Position numbers and translations under genes: made by a program | Notes under the pieces: generated by a model | What the model saw: only the letters and a program-made list of their open reading frames with translations | The model's database searches: none | What the model was told of the DNA's origin: nothing | In this document: positions 10,301-20,000 of the stretch, in pieces | Position numbering within the stretch: the stretch's first letter is position 1 | How the letters are laid out: each line of letters starts with the position of its first letter | NCBI GenBank assembly: GCA_023053575.1 | Contig: JAKZAP010000018.1 | Location: 13,172,202-13,236,201 of the forward strand | DNA from: Branchinecta lynchi | Lineage: Eukaryota; Arthropoda; Branchiopoda; Anostraca; Branchinectidae | DNA length: 64,000 nucleotides | Direction of reading: 5' to 3'

Positions 10301-11701
10301 CCTCCCGATCAGGACGGGACAGAACAGACTTTCTGAAACCGCTACCTTTACTCGGCGTGTTTCTTCTATGCCGTTTTTGTAAATCGAGAGAGAGACTATA
10401 GCCGCAGGGAATTGCTTCGTATCCGAATGCACGCAGCTAATCTGGAAAATTTCGTCTAGTAGATCCTCCTTTTTTACTAAATCGCTTCTGACTATGGTAA
10501 TTTCGCTACCGCTGTCTATCAGCATCACGATAGACTTCCCGTTTACGCGCCCGTCAAACGTTATGGCAGAACTAGTAACTACTGGCCTACATGCCTGCAG
10601 TATAATGCCATCTAGCGGTGCCTGCGCGACCTTACGTGGCACATTAGCTAACGCGTTTCTGAAAGATTTGTTTCCCGGCTTGGGTGGCCAGGATGGCTTG
10701 GACGGCCAAGCTTGCCTAGCTCCGGATTTACTCTCAGGGGCATTTTTACAGTCTCTGGCATAGTGACCTAAATTGCCGCAGGAGTAACAAGTGATCTCTT
10801 GGAATGACTTACTTTGGCGCTTGGCGCTCCTTCCGGATTCCGGCTTCGGCATCTCGATTCTGTGAGCTTCCGCAAAACTTTCGGAGAACCTCACTGCTTC
10901 CTCAACTGTCTTGGGACTTTGCTGCCGTAGATAAGTTGAGAGACCTGGAAAATCGACACTTTCAGTATATTGCTCAAGCACTAAAGAAGTGACTACGGAC
11001 TTCAGCTTAACTGATGAGGCTAACCTTCCGTCCATATCGCTATCTGTAACTTGCAGCCATTTCTTACAGAACATATCCAATCTGTCCGCGTATTCCTGGT
11101 ATGACATGCCTACAATCATACGGGAATTTCGAAATTTCTGCCTGTAAGTCTCGGGAGAAATACTGTACTTTTTCAGAATTGCTGATTTTACGACTTGAAA
11201 GTCTTGCAACTGAAGTTGGCTTAGATTCGCAACGGCCTCTAATGCTTTACCGGAAAGCAAAGGTATCAACCTTAAAGCTTTAGTTGGGGCGTCCCAGCCG
11301 CACAAAGTCGCCGTGTTTTCAAACGCTGTGAGAAATGAATCTACATCATCCGTCGGCGCCATTTTTTGTAAAAACGGCTCCTGACGGGCTTTGGAAAAAT
11401 TTTCAAATATTTCTCGCTTTTCTGTCGCATGCCTTAAGTCGTCTTGTCGCTTTTGTTCTTGCATGAATTTGACCATGTCTTTAAACTCTGAAATTAGCTC
11501 GCGCAAATCGGACGGATCTGAAATACTGCTTTTCTGATCGTCCTGGTTTTTAGAATCTTCTCCCGTCATCACTGAGCCGAATAGAGAGTTCTCTCGGGAG
11601 TACTGAACAAATTCGGCCTGGTACGATCGGCCTACTTGAACTAGTTGCTGGTGTAGCACCCCTTCTCCCTTGCTCCTTGTAACTCTCTGTTCGCTCTCCA
11701 C
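7292..11701 (-). CDS. Gag-Pol polyprotein, domain order Gag-PR-IN-RT-RNase H
   Basis: This is an uninterrupted 1469-codon ORF. Gag occupies about residues 1-320, with a CCHC knuckle (CYSCGNLGHYARDC, 305-318). Protease has LIDSGSE, with the catalytic Asp at 396. Integrase follows: HHCC finger (H612, H619, C649, C652), then catalytic D682, D741 and E777 (D-x35-E), then a GPY/F-like module (WQGPVEV) near 926. Reverse transcriptase comes next with FDLVKGYFQ (D1142) and YYDD (1203-1206). RNase H follows with D1354, E1395, D1420 and D1463. All catalytic residues I can check are present. Ordinary Ty3/Gypsy elements place integrase last; here it precedes RT as in Gmr1-like elements. No frameshift separates gag and pol. 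An internal Met (residue 45, MTGED) is an alternative start. The product would make the cytoplasmic particle, cDNA and integration complex of the element. Confidence 0.96.
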   Translation of the reverse strand: MESEQRVTRSKGEGVLHQQLVQVGRSYQAEFVQYSRENSLFGSVMTGEDSKNQDDQKSSISDPSDLRELISEFKDMVKFMQEQKRQDDLRHATEKREIFENFSKARQEPFLQKMAPTDDVDSFLTAFENTATLCGWDAPTKALRLIPLLSGKALEAVANLSQLQLQDFQVVKSAILKKYSISPETYRQKFRNSRMIVGMSYQEYADRLDMFCKKWLQVTDSDMDGRLASSVKLKSVVTSLVLEQYTESVDFPGLSTYLRQQSPKTVEEAVRFSESFAEAHRIEMPKPESGRSAKRQSKSFQEITCYSCGNLGHYARDCKNAPESKSGARQAWPSKPSWPPKPGNKSFRNALANVPRKVAQAPLDGIILQACRPVVTSSAITFDGRVNGKSIVMLIDSGSEITIVRSDLVKKEDLLDEIFQISCVHSDTKQFPAAIVSLSIYKNGIEETRRVKVAVSESLFCPVLIGRDCYIFGLIPGILSTSDTSSDVEAKSPVISGFVSDFVFDDEVFVAPRKTSPKPKAEKRAEKATFSTAVATTVAKNQEDLATEQRADPSLRSPFEKLKLLEAENQEVCFVLKDSILFRIVRKTSEAPEKYQLVLPKGKRQEVLRIAHGTPLGGHLGKNKTSEKILRHFYWPGIHRDVAQYCKSCHECQLVARATQRDKVPLGSYEPVSKPFERIGMDFVGPLTNSSKGNKWLLVIVDYYTRWPEAFALRSSKTEKVIEVLTDYFARHGHPKFLVNDQGPNLISRNLQEFLKERGVKQTRTSVYHAMSDGLAERANGTIVRMLRKLVLDQPRKWDQMLNQVLFAFRESVNESIGATPFEALYGENPRGPLDVYKERLLQSLNCDLESELKGNCLGSKANISVFQLRNRLEKIRNMTEWKDARAKAGQKDRYDSHVGKTKDLHPGDQALVLLESGDSKLQRRWQGPVEVVKRIGESNFLVSGYLGRKKPKVLHANLLRKYHPPKYSLCSTVLPVDREQDFDRSPQVRIATFEKTGSEEWKKVKVNPELTEVQKKEMCDLLHEFDDVFSEVPGRTSIVKHKIETGDANPVKKAAYRIPQSRQAAVAQEIQRMLEAGIIRPSRSKWAAPLVLVEKRDKSLRICCDYRALNAVTESPDPYPMPRIDELTCKVGNAKFLSKFDLVKGYFQVEMEKESIEKTAFVCFYGLFEFLRMPFGLRDAGATFQRLMDEVLEGAGNYAGAYYDDVINYSAGWSRHLIEVKDVLTRFRKSGLKANPKKCEVGFHQIEYLGFVVGSGKVQVTVEKAQAVTDFPIPKNKKDVKAFLGLVSYYQAFIPNRAKLARPLVNLTLKDRPTIVVWDSNCQKAFDSLKGFLTSDRVMRCPDFSRGIIVQTDASQEGIGVVASQVFEDGEHPFAYLSRSLTQAEKGYSAIDREALAIVWAVQKLYYYIEGREIEVQTDHAPLKYLEKMKNTNTRLMRWSMILQNFRIKYVVRPGTANGNADSLSRGT

Positions 11702-12187
11702 TTTTCTTTAGTAACAGGAATCCGTGAGAACAGCCTTTCTACTTTTTTTTTGCTGATCTCCTTTAACCTGTACGGTACTAAAGAAACGTCTCGTTTACAG
11801 TTCCGAATATCTCTTGAGCCTATAGGTCCTTACCGCAATCCACCCTATGGTCTATAGCGCTCACCCTTGAGCCTATAGATTCTTTCTTATGGGGATTCGT
11901 TCTCAAACCTATACCACTCCACTTTATTCGAACTGTAAAACCTTCTTGTCTTAAAGCTTAGAATCTCTTTTCGAATATGTAAATGCTGTTTTTGGATATT
12001 TCTACCCTCAGTGCGTTTACCCTATTCGTTATTCTAAACTTCGAGACAATCGCAGCGACGAATAAATGCACAAAACACGACACTTGTACAAACCTTTTCT
12101 ATCGCTCACTGTAATCACTTCCGTGTTAACCCTTCCGACTCTCGGAATGGACTAAACTGGTAAATGAATTTCACCGCTGATCACCAG

Positions 12188-12320
12188 TGTGAAGGCGTGA
12201 CCTACGTAACTGATAATAGTCTCCTCGGAAGTTGGTTTATTAACTGTCTTGACAACAATATGAATGGTAAATATATACACGACGATGAATGGCACTGGAA
12301 ATAACTGACGTACCGTCACA
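12188..12320 (-). repeat. 5' LTR of Gmr1-like element (133 bp)
   Basis: It is identical to the left LTR, TGTGA...TCACA. GTTAT at 12321-12325 is the second copy of the target duplication. On the minus strand the first inner bases are CTGGTGATCAGCGG, a putative tRNA primer site. The primer tRNA could not be named from memory. Confidence 0.95.
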
Positions 12321-12816
12321 GTTATCCAGCAGGTGTACTTTCTGGCAAAAAAAAAGAATTGATCAGTCAGAACCGGGCTTTGCTTGCGAATAAACGGACG
12401 GTTGAAGAAATTACTCTATGAATAGATCTGTATATTTGACAGTGAAAAATAGCTAGCCAGATTTTGTTGCCTAGATCGACAAATACAACTTTGATATTGT
12501 TGCTCATCCTTGGGCAACTATTTTGAGGCAATAGTTTTGTCTTTTGTATTTAGATACCCATTTGTTCTTTGTTTTTCTTGTATTAGTGTATTCTCTCGTA
12601 GTCTGTTTTTTGTTTTCTTTTCATCTTTTACTCCATCTGCTTTCATTTAATGGGAAATAATTACATACATAGCCTACATACATACACACATCCGTCAGCT
12701 GAATTTTACTATAGCTGTATTGCGGCCCTTCGCGGCAAGGGTTCTATTCCCTCAGGCTCAATCCGCTCAAGCTGGAACATTAACCTGTGGAAAACAAGAA
12801 CAACTAAAAGAGTCTA

Positions 12817-12951
12817 GTATCTGATTTTGTGAATTTCTTCGTGGAAACTGCTTGAAAATCAAATCGCAGCACATGCTGTAACTTCAAGAAATTTTTCACG
12901 AATAGATTCATGAAGAGCAACTTTCACGAAGAGATTCACAGAATCAGATAC
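12817..12951. mobile_element. 135-bp inverted-repeat MITE
   Basis: The left arm GTATCTGATTTTGTGAATTT pairs with the right arm GATTCACAGAATCAGATAC. The arms extend to about 27 bp through CTTCGTG / CACGAAG. There is no coding content, and the target duplication was not resolved. Confidence 0.65.
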
Positions 12952-13270
12952 TTAACATAGAAAAAAGCCTGTAGAGAACCCTTACCAAGGACGGACGAAA
13001 TATAGCTTCAGGGGGTCTTGTTTATCGCATTAATTTGTTTTGTTATATAGTCTATGTAGTACAAATAAATGAATGAATGAATGAATGAATAGCTTCAATA
13101 AACTTCAGCTGACGTATCCGTTTCGCGCTGTCAAATATGATTCGCAGTCAGTTTGGGCTGAAGGAATATTTGTTTGCTTGTACAATGATACTGAACAAGA
13201 GGAATAAAATAGGAAAAGATTGTAGTCATATTTATCCATACTCCTTTAGAACAAGCTGACTGTGAATCTT
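12952..13270. repeat. Retroposon-like tail with (AATG)n
   Basis: An ACCCTTACCAAGGACGGACGAAATATAGC block, variants of which recur near 14114, 23969 and 32209, is followed by (AATG)n at about 13066-13090 and by CAGCTGACGTATCCG. The simple-sequence tail and recurrence suggest the 3' ends of a non-LTR family. No ORF is present. Confidence 0.4.
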
Positions 13271-13274
13271 GAAT

Positions 13275-14073
13275 AACAAGATGTTTAATCCAGACAAATG
13301 GGTCTTGTAGATATCCGGTCTTCCCCGGGCTCCTTGAACGTTTTTAATATTAAGATTAAGGAAAAGGCCAGTGGCTAATCATCTGAGAAAACCAAGTTCT
13401 GATAAGCATTCGGCATGTGTGTATTTACCCCTAGGCTATACGTCATATATAGATTGAGGAAATTGATCGGATCTTCCTGCCTTATTTCTGCCAAATCTAC
13501 GATTTCGACTGGATTCCCGGCCAAATAGCGGTCTTGCAAAAACTAAAGCTCAAAAACGAATTCAGCATACCTCCCTACCTCTATTTTGAACATCTAATCA
13601 ACACCAGATACAGCTTTAACTTAAAAAAAAAAATCCGGTTTTAGCAGATTCCGGGCGAATTATATGTCAGGGCAGAAAATGATTGTCAAAGGCGGATTCA
13701 GCATTCTTCTTATCCTTAAATCGGACATCTAATCAACTTCAGATGAAATTTACTTTTCACAAATTTTGCGTGAACCACTTGTCCGACGAGAAAATGATTT
13801 TTATATAAATGTTCAGCATGTCTTCTCATCCCTATAAACAAACATCTAATCAACTTTAAATAAAACTTTGACTTTTAACAAACTTTCCGATTTTGGCCAA
13901 ATTCCGGACGGACTACTTGTCCAGCAAGAAAATGGTATTCATGTTTCAGCACGTCACCAAGTTTCATAAAAATGTCTAATTCCCTTCGAGAGTTATCGTG
14001 CTGACAGACGGACAGGCAGACAACTACTACGAAGTCATAGGTATCCCTCCACTTACGTTTTGGGATCCCAAAC
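13275..14073 (-). mobile_element. Family X repeat, copy 1 (5' end at right)
   Basis: It contains several monomers of about 137 bp marked by the blocks CCGGAATCCGGCCAAAACC and TTGATTAGATGTTCGA (read on the minus strand). It ends at right with the family head CTTACGTTTTGGGATCCC. The head carries the GACAGACGGACAGGCAGAC stretch and GAGAGTTATCGTGC. There is no coding capacity. Confidence 0.8.
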
Positions 14074-14238
14074 ATGATGCAAAAGATTTTCCGCCAAAAT
14101 TTTCGTAAGCGATGTTTCGGCCCTTCTTGGAAAGGGTCCTTGCCAGGCTGCAGTTCGAAGAAACGAGCCTGCATCCATCGCATCACGTGCAATTTTCACT
14201 TATCCATTTTGTATTCTTTTTCTAGTCATATTCTCCTT

Positions 14239-15265
14239 TTTTGGGATCCCAAAACGTAAGTGGAGGGATATCTATGACTTCGCAAAAGTTGTCCGTCCGT
14301 CTGTCAGCACGATAACTCTTGAAGGGAATGAGATATTTTGACGAAACTTGATGTGAGGATTTTTCAAGTCAAGGGAAAGGTCGAGTTCGTAGATGGGCCC
14401 CATAGCTGTACATCGAGGGGAGGGATTTCAAATTGAGGGACACGAAGACATGCTGAACACGAACATTTAAACCATTTTCTCGCCGGACAAGTAGTTAGCC
14501 CGGAATTCGTCCAAAACCGAAAAGTTTGTAAAAAGTAAAAGCTTTATCTAAAATTGATTAGATGTCCGAAAACGGGTAAGCAGACATACTGGATCCGAAT
14601 ATGAAAATTATTTTCTCACCGGACAGGTAGTTCACCCGAAATCCAGAAAAACCAAAAAATTTGTCAAAATAAAAGTTTAATCTGAAGTCGATTGGAGGTT
14701 CAATTTAAGGATGGAAACATGCTGAACCCGAATTTGAAAATGATTTTCTCTCCGGACAAGTAGATCGTCCGGAATCCTGCCAAAACCGGAAAATTTGATC
14801 GAAGTAAAAGTTTTATATGAGTTTCATAAGGTGTTAAATTTACGGGTAAGAAGACATGCTGAATTCAGTATGACAATCATTTTCTACTTGGACACATAGT
14901 TCGCCACCAATCCGGCAGAAATCGGAAGTTAATTAGAAATTCGACATGAGGGTAAGGAGATACGCTGAATCCGTTTTTGAACTTCAGTTTTTTGCAAGAT
15001 AAGTAGTTCATCCGGAATCCGGCTGAAGCCGGAAATTTGGCAGAAGTAAGGCAGGAATTTTCGTCAAAGTAGATATGACGCAGGCTATAGGGGTAAACAC
15101 GCATGGTGAATCCGTATTTGAACTCGATCATTTGCCTTAATCTGTTTCTAAATTTTATCAGTAAAGTGCTCAAGGAGTCTGGCAGTGACTGGACCTCTAT
15201 AAGACCCGATTGTCTGGATCAAATATTAAATTTTTGGGATACCATCGAAACCTTTGGTCTTGTTT
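14239..15265 (+). mobile_element. Family X repeat, copy 2, head to head with copy 1
   Basis: It starts TTTTGGGATCCCAAAACGTA and ends TTTTTGGGATACCATCGAAA CCTTTGGTCTTGTTT. Between these lie the head block, then about six 137-bp monomers (CCGGACAAGTAGTT...), then the tail. The complete head-monomers-tail layout makes it a good reference copy. With copy 1 it forms an inverted pair separated by about 165 bp. Confidence 0.85.
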
Positions 15266-15298
15266 CTAACTGATAAGTACATGATTTTTATTTTTCAG

Positions 15299-15435
15299 CT
15301 GTTTTGGACATGGCAGAAAACTGCAACGAGTTAACAAACCTCGAAACAACAGAACTACACGGTGTCTCAATGGCCAACTACTTCAATGCCAACGGATGGG
15401 AGCGGTGCAGTCAGACGACATGTCAGAGTTTGTAA
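15299..15435 (+). CDS. Possible terminal exon, unidentified
   Basis: A good acceptor (TTATTTTTCAG) is followed by an open frame that includes MAENCNELTNLETTELHGVS and ends with a TAA near 15435. A second frame over the same DNA is also open for longer. I do not recognise the protein, and no upstream partner exon was found. It could be a chance ORF at the edge of a repeat. Confidence 0.2.
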
Positions 15436-15813
15436 AATATTCGCACACGGCAAAGTTCATGCATGATAGACAACAGAAGTTTTTAGAAAATGGATCTATT
15501 TTTTTTTCTGACTCCTATACAACTGTACCGGTAAACTACTAATAGTCTTTCCAAACCGTCCCTGTGGCTTGTCGTTCTGTGAGCTGCTGAACATAGTTAT
15601 GTCGAAACATAAATTGCTGAACAGCAAGTTCGCCATGAAACACTAAGCCTAGTTAGAACGGTCTGCGTAGTAACTACGGTAATTAGGGTGGTACACGCTC
15701 TAAACCACAGATATCTCATAATTTGCAGGCAGGGACTCGTGTATTATGAACTTTCATACAGGAAGCTAAAGGAGAGTTTGTCACTGATCATAACGTATCC
15801 ATCGGCTTATTAA

Positions 15814-16123
15814 GGGCGTGTTCCACCCTTCTAACAATAGTAACTATTAGTTACTATTTTAGTTCCAGCCTCGTGAAAAGTTATACTACGCTGAACATTC
15901 CAGCCTTCTCAAAATAGTAATTAACAGTAACTATTTGCTCACATCGCTAGGGAGCCTAGTACGTAAGCGTGGTAACTACGGATATCTGCGACGTGATTGG
16001 CCGAATCAGCATATGGCACGACATTTTGCTGAAAATAGAAAACGCGTTCCGACATTGGTGCCAAGACGTCAGAATTCGTGACGTCATGGGTAGTAACTAA
16101 GGTAAGTAGGGTGGGACACGCTC
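15814..16123. mobile_element. 310-bp Harbinger-like MITE
   Basis: The inverted ends GGGCGTGTTCCACCCT and AGGGTGGGACACGCTC are flanked by TAA on both sides. A 3-bp TWA-type duplication is typical of PIF/Harbinger. A diverged copy carrying two further insertions is at 54366-55054, and a fragment of the right end is near 15650-15703. Confidence 0.75.
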
Positions 16124-16299
16124 TAAGACGAAAGTCCGCTTAACGCGTCTACATTTATGACGGCACTAAACGGACAGGTAAGCTGAGATTTTTTGAGAAA
16201 AAAAAAGAAGTCATTCCCATTAAGAAATAGAAGCATTTCCACGCTTCTCCTTCCCAGTCTATTTCTCCTCCCCAATCGAAATCAAGTTTGGAATCCCTA

Positions 16300-16305
16300 T
16301 TTATT
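16300..16305 (-). promoter_or_regulatory. Candidate poly(A) signal of ZGPAT
   Basis: AATAAA on the minus strand lies 400 nt downstream of the ZGPAT stop codon. It is the first canonical signal I see after the stop. Confidence 0.35.
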
Positions 16306-16339
16306 CTGAAAATCCCTTATGATATTGCTGTTGCACATC

Positions 16340-16450
16340 GTATGCAACTATCGAAAATATCGATATTTGGAAAGTCAATATCGATATTTTTCAATATTAT
16401 CGATATTCCGATAATGGTATCGAATATCACCCACAACTACTGTATTATCA
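16340..16450. repeat. AT-rich cluster of TATCGATA-type palindromes
   Basis: ATATCGAT or ATCGATAT occurs at least three times within 90 bp just downstream of ZGPAT. It may be simple-sequence drift or a binding-site cluster; nothing else is seen. Confidence 0.35.
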
Positions 16451-16704
16451 ATATTGTTGTCAGACAAGCAGGGGCATGTTCTTAGCGTCCCGGACACTCT
16501 TATTTGCATGCAAATTCCAGATCACGAGATTGACTGTATCAACGATTCAAAACTCTGCTTGAACCTTGAATAAACCACTTTCGACATGATCTGACGAGAT
16601 CTAATGTCAGGCTCCGTCTCAAGTGAACAACTTTGCACTGTTTTGCTAGAATCTTCCTGAACTGGTATTCAGATTAGCTGAAGGGAGTATCAGAATCAAC
16701 TGAG

Positions 16705-17012
16705 TCAGAATATCTGCATCTTCTTCTTTGCATTTCTGGCATTCTGCTCCTGGGCTACAGCCTTTTCTGAATTTCTCAGCTGCTTTAATTCGTTTTCCTT
16801 TGCCTGAATCTGTCTCTGCAAGTTTTGCACTGCTTTCTGATCACTTCGTGCCGCTTGTCGTTTCAGGCTTTCTTGGAGCTTCTCCAGTTCTTTATCGCAC
16901 CTTCGAATATCTTCGCTAATTTTGAAGTTCTGAATATTCAGGTTTTTGCTTGATTCCTGTCTCAGTTTGGTTGCACTTTCTTTGCGGCTTAACTTCGGTG
17001 CAACCGGATCTT
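16705..17012 (-). CDS. ZGPAT: ZGPAT exon 10 (C-terminal coiled coil and stop)
   Basis: After ATTACAG the frame runs DPVAPKLSRKESATKLR... through Lys/Glu/Gln-rich heptads (LEKLQESLKRQ, LQRQIQAKENELKQL) to KKKMQIF and TGA. Vertebrate ZGPAT ends in a similar coiled coil (...HKKMTEF). Confidence 0.93.
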
Positions 17013-20000
17013 CTGTAATATAGATGAATTACTTCACGAAACTGCTTTAAAACTCGTCGAACCAGTCTACCACATATCCCTGATTTTTGGTTAGGCTATG
17101 CCAAACGTTGGGTACACCCATAGAACAGCCCGCACAAACGCCCGCTACCCTATGCCAAATGCTGGGCATTTCGTCCTGTGACGGTGATGTCATGCACCCC
17201 GCCTACTAACTTCTGCCGCCGCTAGGCAGCGCTACCCCCTTTCCATTATCACGTTAAGTCGTTTATACTGTTTGCAATCCGTACTCTTGTATTATTTGTT
17301 AACTCTTGGTTATTATGACTCATGCCAGGAGCATGGGTCATCTTATTCTACACTTCTTTTCCCGGCCTCGACCCGCTAACAACCCTTTTCGCTTAAGGGT
17401 TGTTTATTTTGTAAGTACATACCACAGAATAAAACCTTTTGTTTACTTACGGACCTTAGGTCATTCTTATGAGTCTTGTTTAAAGCTCCTTAGAGTATAC
17501 TACTACAGACCTCAACATCAGGTTCAGAGTGCACCTTCACAGACAAATACAGTCGTCGCAACAGTCCTGCCCTGAACCGTCTAAACTATTTCTAATCGTT
17601 CTCGGTCCCAGACTTTAGAACAATCATAGTAGGAGATATTTCTTCACGTTTCTATTCCTCTGTTTTTCACCGATGTCTTCAACTTACTTCTTTCGACATG
17701 TCCTAGTCTCGAATTCAGAACATCAAAAAGTGACATGAAGTGATTCTGACTAGACTCCGCCCTCTCTTTTTCACGCTTATCTCTCCTTTCTGCTACCATC
17801 TGCTGTCTCTTGAGTCGCTTCTCAACGCTGAGCAAATTTTCGCCGCCAGATTTCTCTCGAAGTTCCATGCACCGATCTAATGAAGAAAACAAAAAATCAG
17901 ATTATGGCCTGGTTTACACCTACAAGATGATCAAATACTTGTAACTTCCGCACATTCAGGTCAATCCTTCTCTTCAAGTGATGATGATGATATGTTAATT
18001 TAGCCGTTCTTCAACATTTCCTATAGGTACCGATTTGTATGCCTTGCCTCCCACTCATAAATGTAAATTACTCTTTTCCCCCTACATTTACTTCTATATT
18101 GATTTTCTCTCGCAAGCCTATTGTCTTTATCTTTGATGTCAGACTGAGTAATCTGTACGTAAGCAAGTAAGTCATTTATTTTTCACCCGCCATCTTGGAA
18201 AGCGGAGTATAAAAATTAAAGAAATAATAAAAACAAACACAAAACCCATTACACAACAGAATTTTATCCTTCGGAGAGGAGCCAGGATAAAAGGTCATTC
18301 GCTGGTTGGGTCCAGTTATCGATGAGTTTCGGTAGAGACAAGGAGACTTTGGAAAGAGTAATACTTGCATCTTGAACTTGAAACTTATCCGTTGGCGTAT
18401 GGTTGCGGCATAATTTTGAAAGATGGAGCAGGTGCTTTGAATATTTAGATCGGTTGCTTTATCTGTAGCCGAAAGCACTTTATCTTATACTAGGAAGTTT
18501 AACTACACCTCAACATATAGTACCTCCACCATGGTCAGTTCCCACTACTTACAACTAAGGAAATAGACAACCCTGTTAGCCTACAAAGATAAGATCCCGA
18601 CCTCAAAGACAAAGATAAGATCCCGACCTCAAAGACCCAACTCCCAGAAAGTCCCCACCCTTCAACCTCTTCCACCAATCCACGAGAGATACAGGAAGAG
18701 TTTCATACCTGCGTTTGTAAACCTTATTAACCAGTGATTTATGCATTATTTTGTTGTGTTGACTCAGCCTTTCGTTGACGATCGGTTTTTACCTGATAAG
18801 TGTATAAATTACCTGACGTGAAGCGCTAATTCGCCACGCGCTGTGAAAGTCGTTTTTAAAATAAAGTCTCTCTCTCTCTCTCTCTACAGGGAACAAAAAC
18901 AGCAAACTGGAAAACGGAAGTAGGATTCTGGCAAATAAAGAGGTATTAGCCTTTGGACTCACCAAGCGATCTTCCCGGGGGTAGGACTACAGCGTCGACA
19001 GGGTCGATTCTCCCTTCACCCTGCTTGCCAAGTCCTGTTCCCATGACGTATCCAAGCTTAGTCATCATTTTCGAGCCAAAACCCTTTAAAAATAGAGACG
19101 CAATTAAAAAATTTGTGATAAATGATGGAGATTTTGGTACTAACAGATTGGGGCAGCCGTACAGCAATACTCGAGGTGGGAGAAGGGATGGGGATTCCCG
19201 CAGATTCTTTCTGGCGCGATCAGGTTCAAGGTTATCTTTATTTATAAACAAACATGTCTTTAAAACTTTCCACTGCTGAGAGCACAGCTTGAGCGCACAC
19301 GAGAAAAAAAAGAACCAAAAATAACTTCAACATGTCGAATCACACCAATAATATTTCATCCCCTAAATAATCATACATCTAAACGAAAGCAAGCCCAAGG
19401 CACAGTCAAAAATCACAATTAAACATGAATAACCAAAACACGATTTTTTTTTTACAAAAATGGGAATATCGATAGACTAAAATGGAAGGCACTGTCTAGG
19501 GAACCGGGAGTCGTACTTTATGTCCTACGGGCTACGGAACCGGTAGTTCTCACGGAAACCAAACCATATGAGCTGCGATTCCGGGATCTGACGTCAGTAA
19601 CTAACGGAAACTTGTATGTGCTGGCTCCCGTTCCGGTAGTAATTGGAAATAGCTCACGGAAACTTCATCGCACCAGCTTCTCGTCCGGTAGCCTCACGGA
19701 ATTGTGTACTCAGAAGCTAGGGAGCTGGTAGTTGATACCGGAAACTGTATAATTGGAGCTTCTGTTCCGGTAGCGTCTACGTGGAATACAGAACTCACGG
19801 AATAGTTTGGATGAGAGCTAGGATGCCGGGATTTTCACTGACTTAGAGAAAATAACATGGGAAAAAATTCACTACCGGAACCCATATATTGAGAGCTAAG
19901 GTACCGGTAGCAACTACTATTTGCTTGAAAATGACCAGCTCACGGACACAGATGGCCATGGGCTAGGGTTCCGGTAGTGACGAAAAACAAAAAATTTAAC

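Larger units (their letters stand above)
6706..12320 (-). mobile_element. Complete Gmr1-like Ty3/Gypsy LTR retrotransposon
   Basis: The element is 5615 bp. It is bounded by identical 133-bp LTRs (6706-6838 and 12188-12320) and a 5-bp duplication GTTAT. Internally, in the minus direction, there is a putative primer-binding site starting TGGTGATCAGCGG one base after the 5' LTR, a 487-bp leader, a single gag-pol ORF (11701-7292), a degenerate integrase-like tail (7246-6834) and a G-rich polypurine tract (AAGGGGGGGGTAG) just before the 3' LTR. Integrase precedes reverse transcriptase, the arrangement described for Gmr1-like elements. Identical LTRs and an undamaged ORF indicate a recent insertion. 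It lies between the hydrolase gene and ZGPAT and interrupts neither. Confidence 0.95.

Noticed and set aside
17644..17892. Taking the unspliced frame to 17644 as the ZGPAT C-terminus
   Set aside because: A strong donor AGAA/GTAAGT at 17688 joins in phase to the exon at 17012, which encodes the expected coiled coil and stop.
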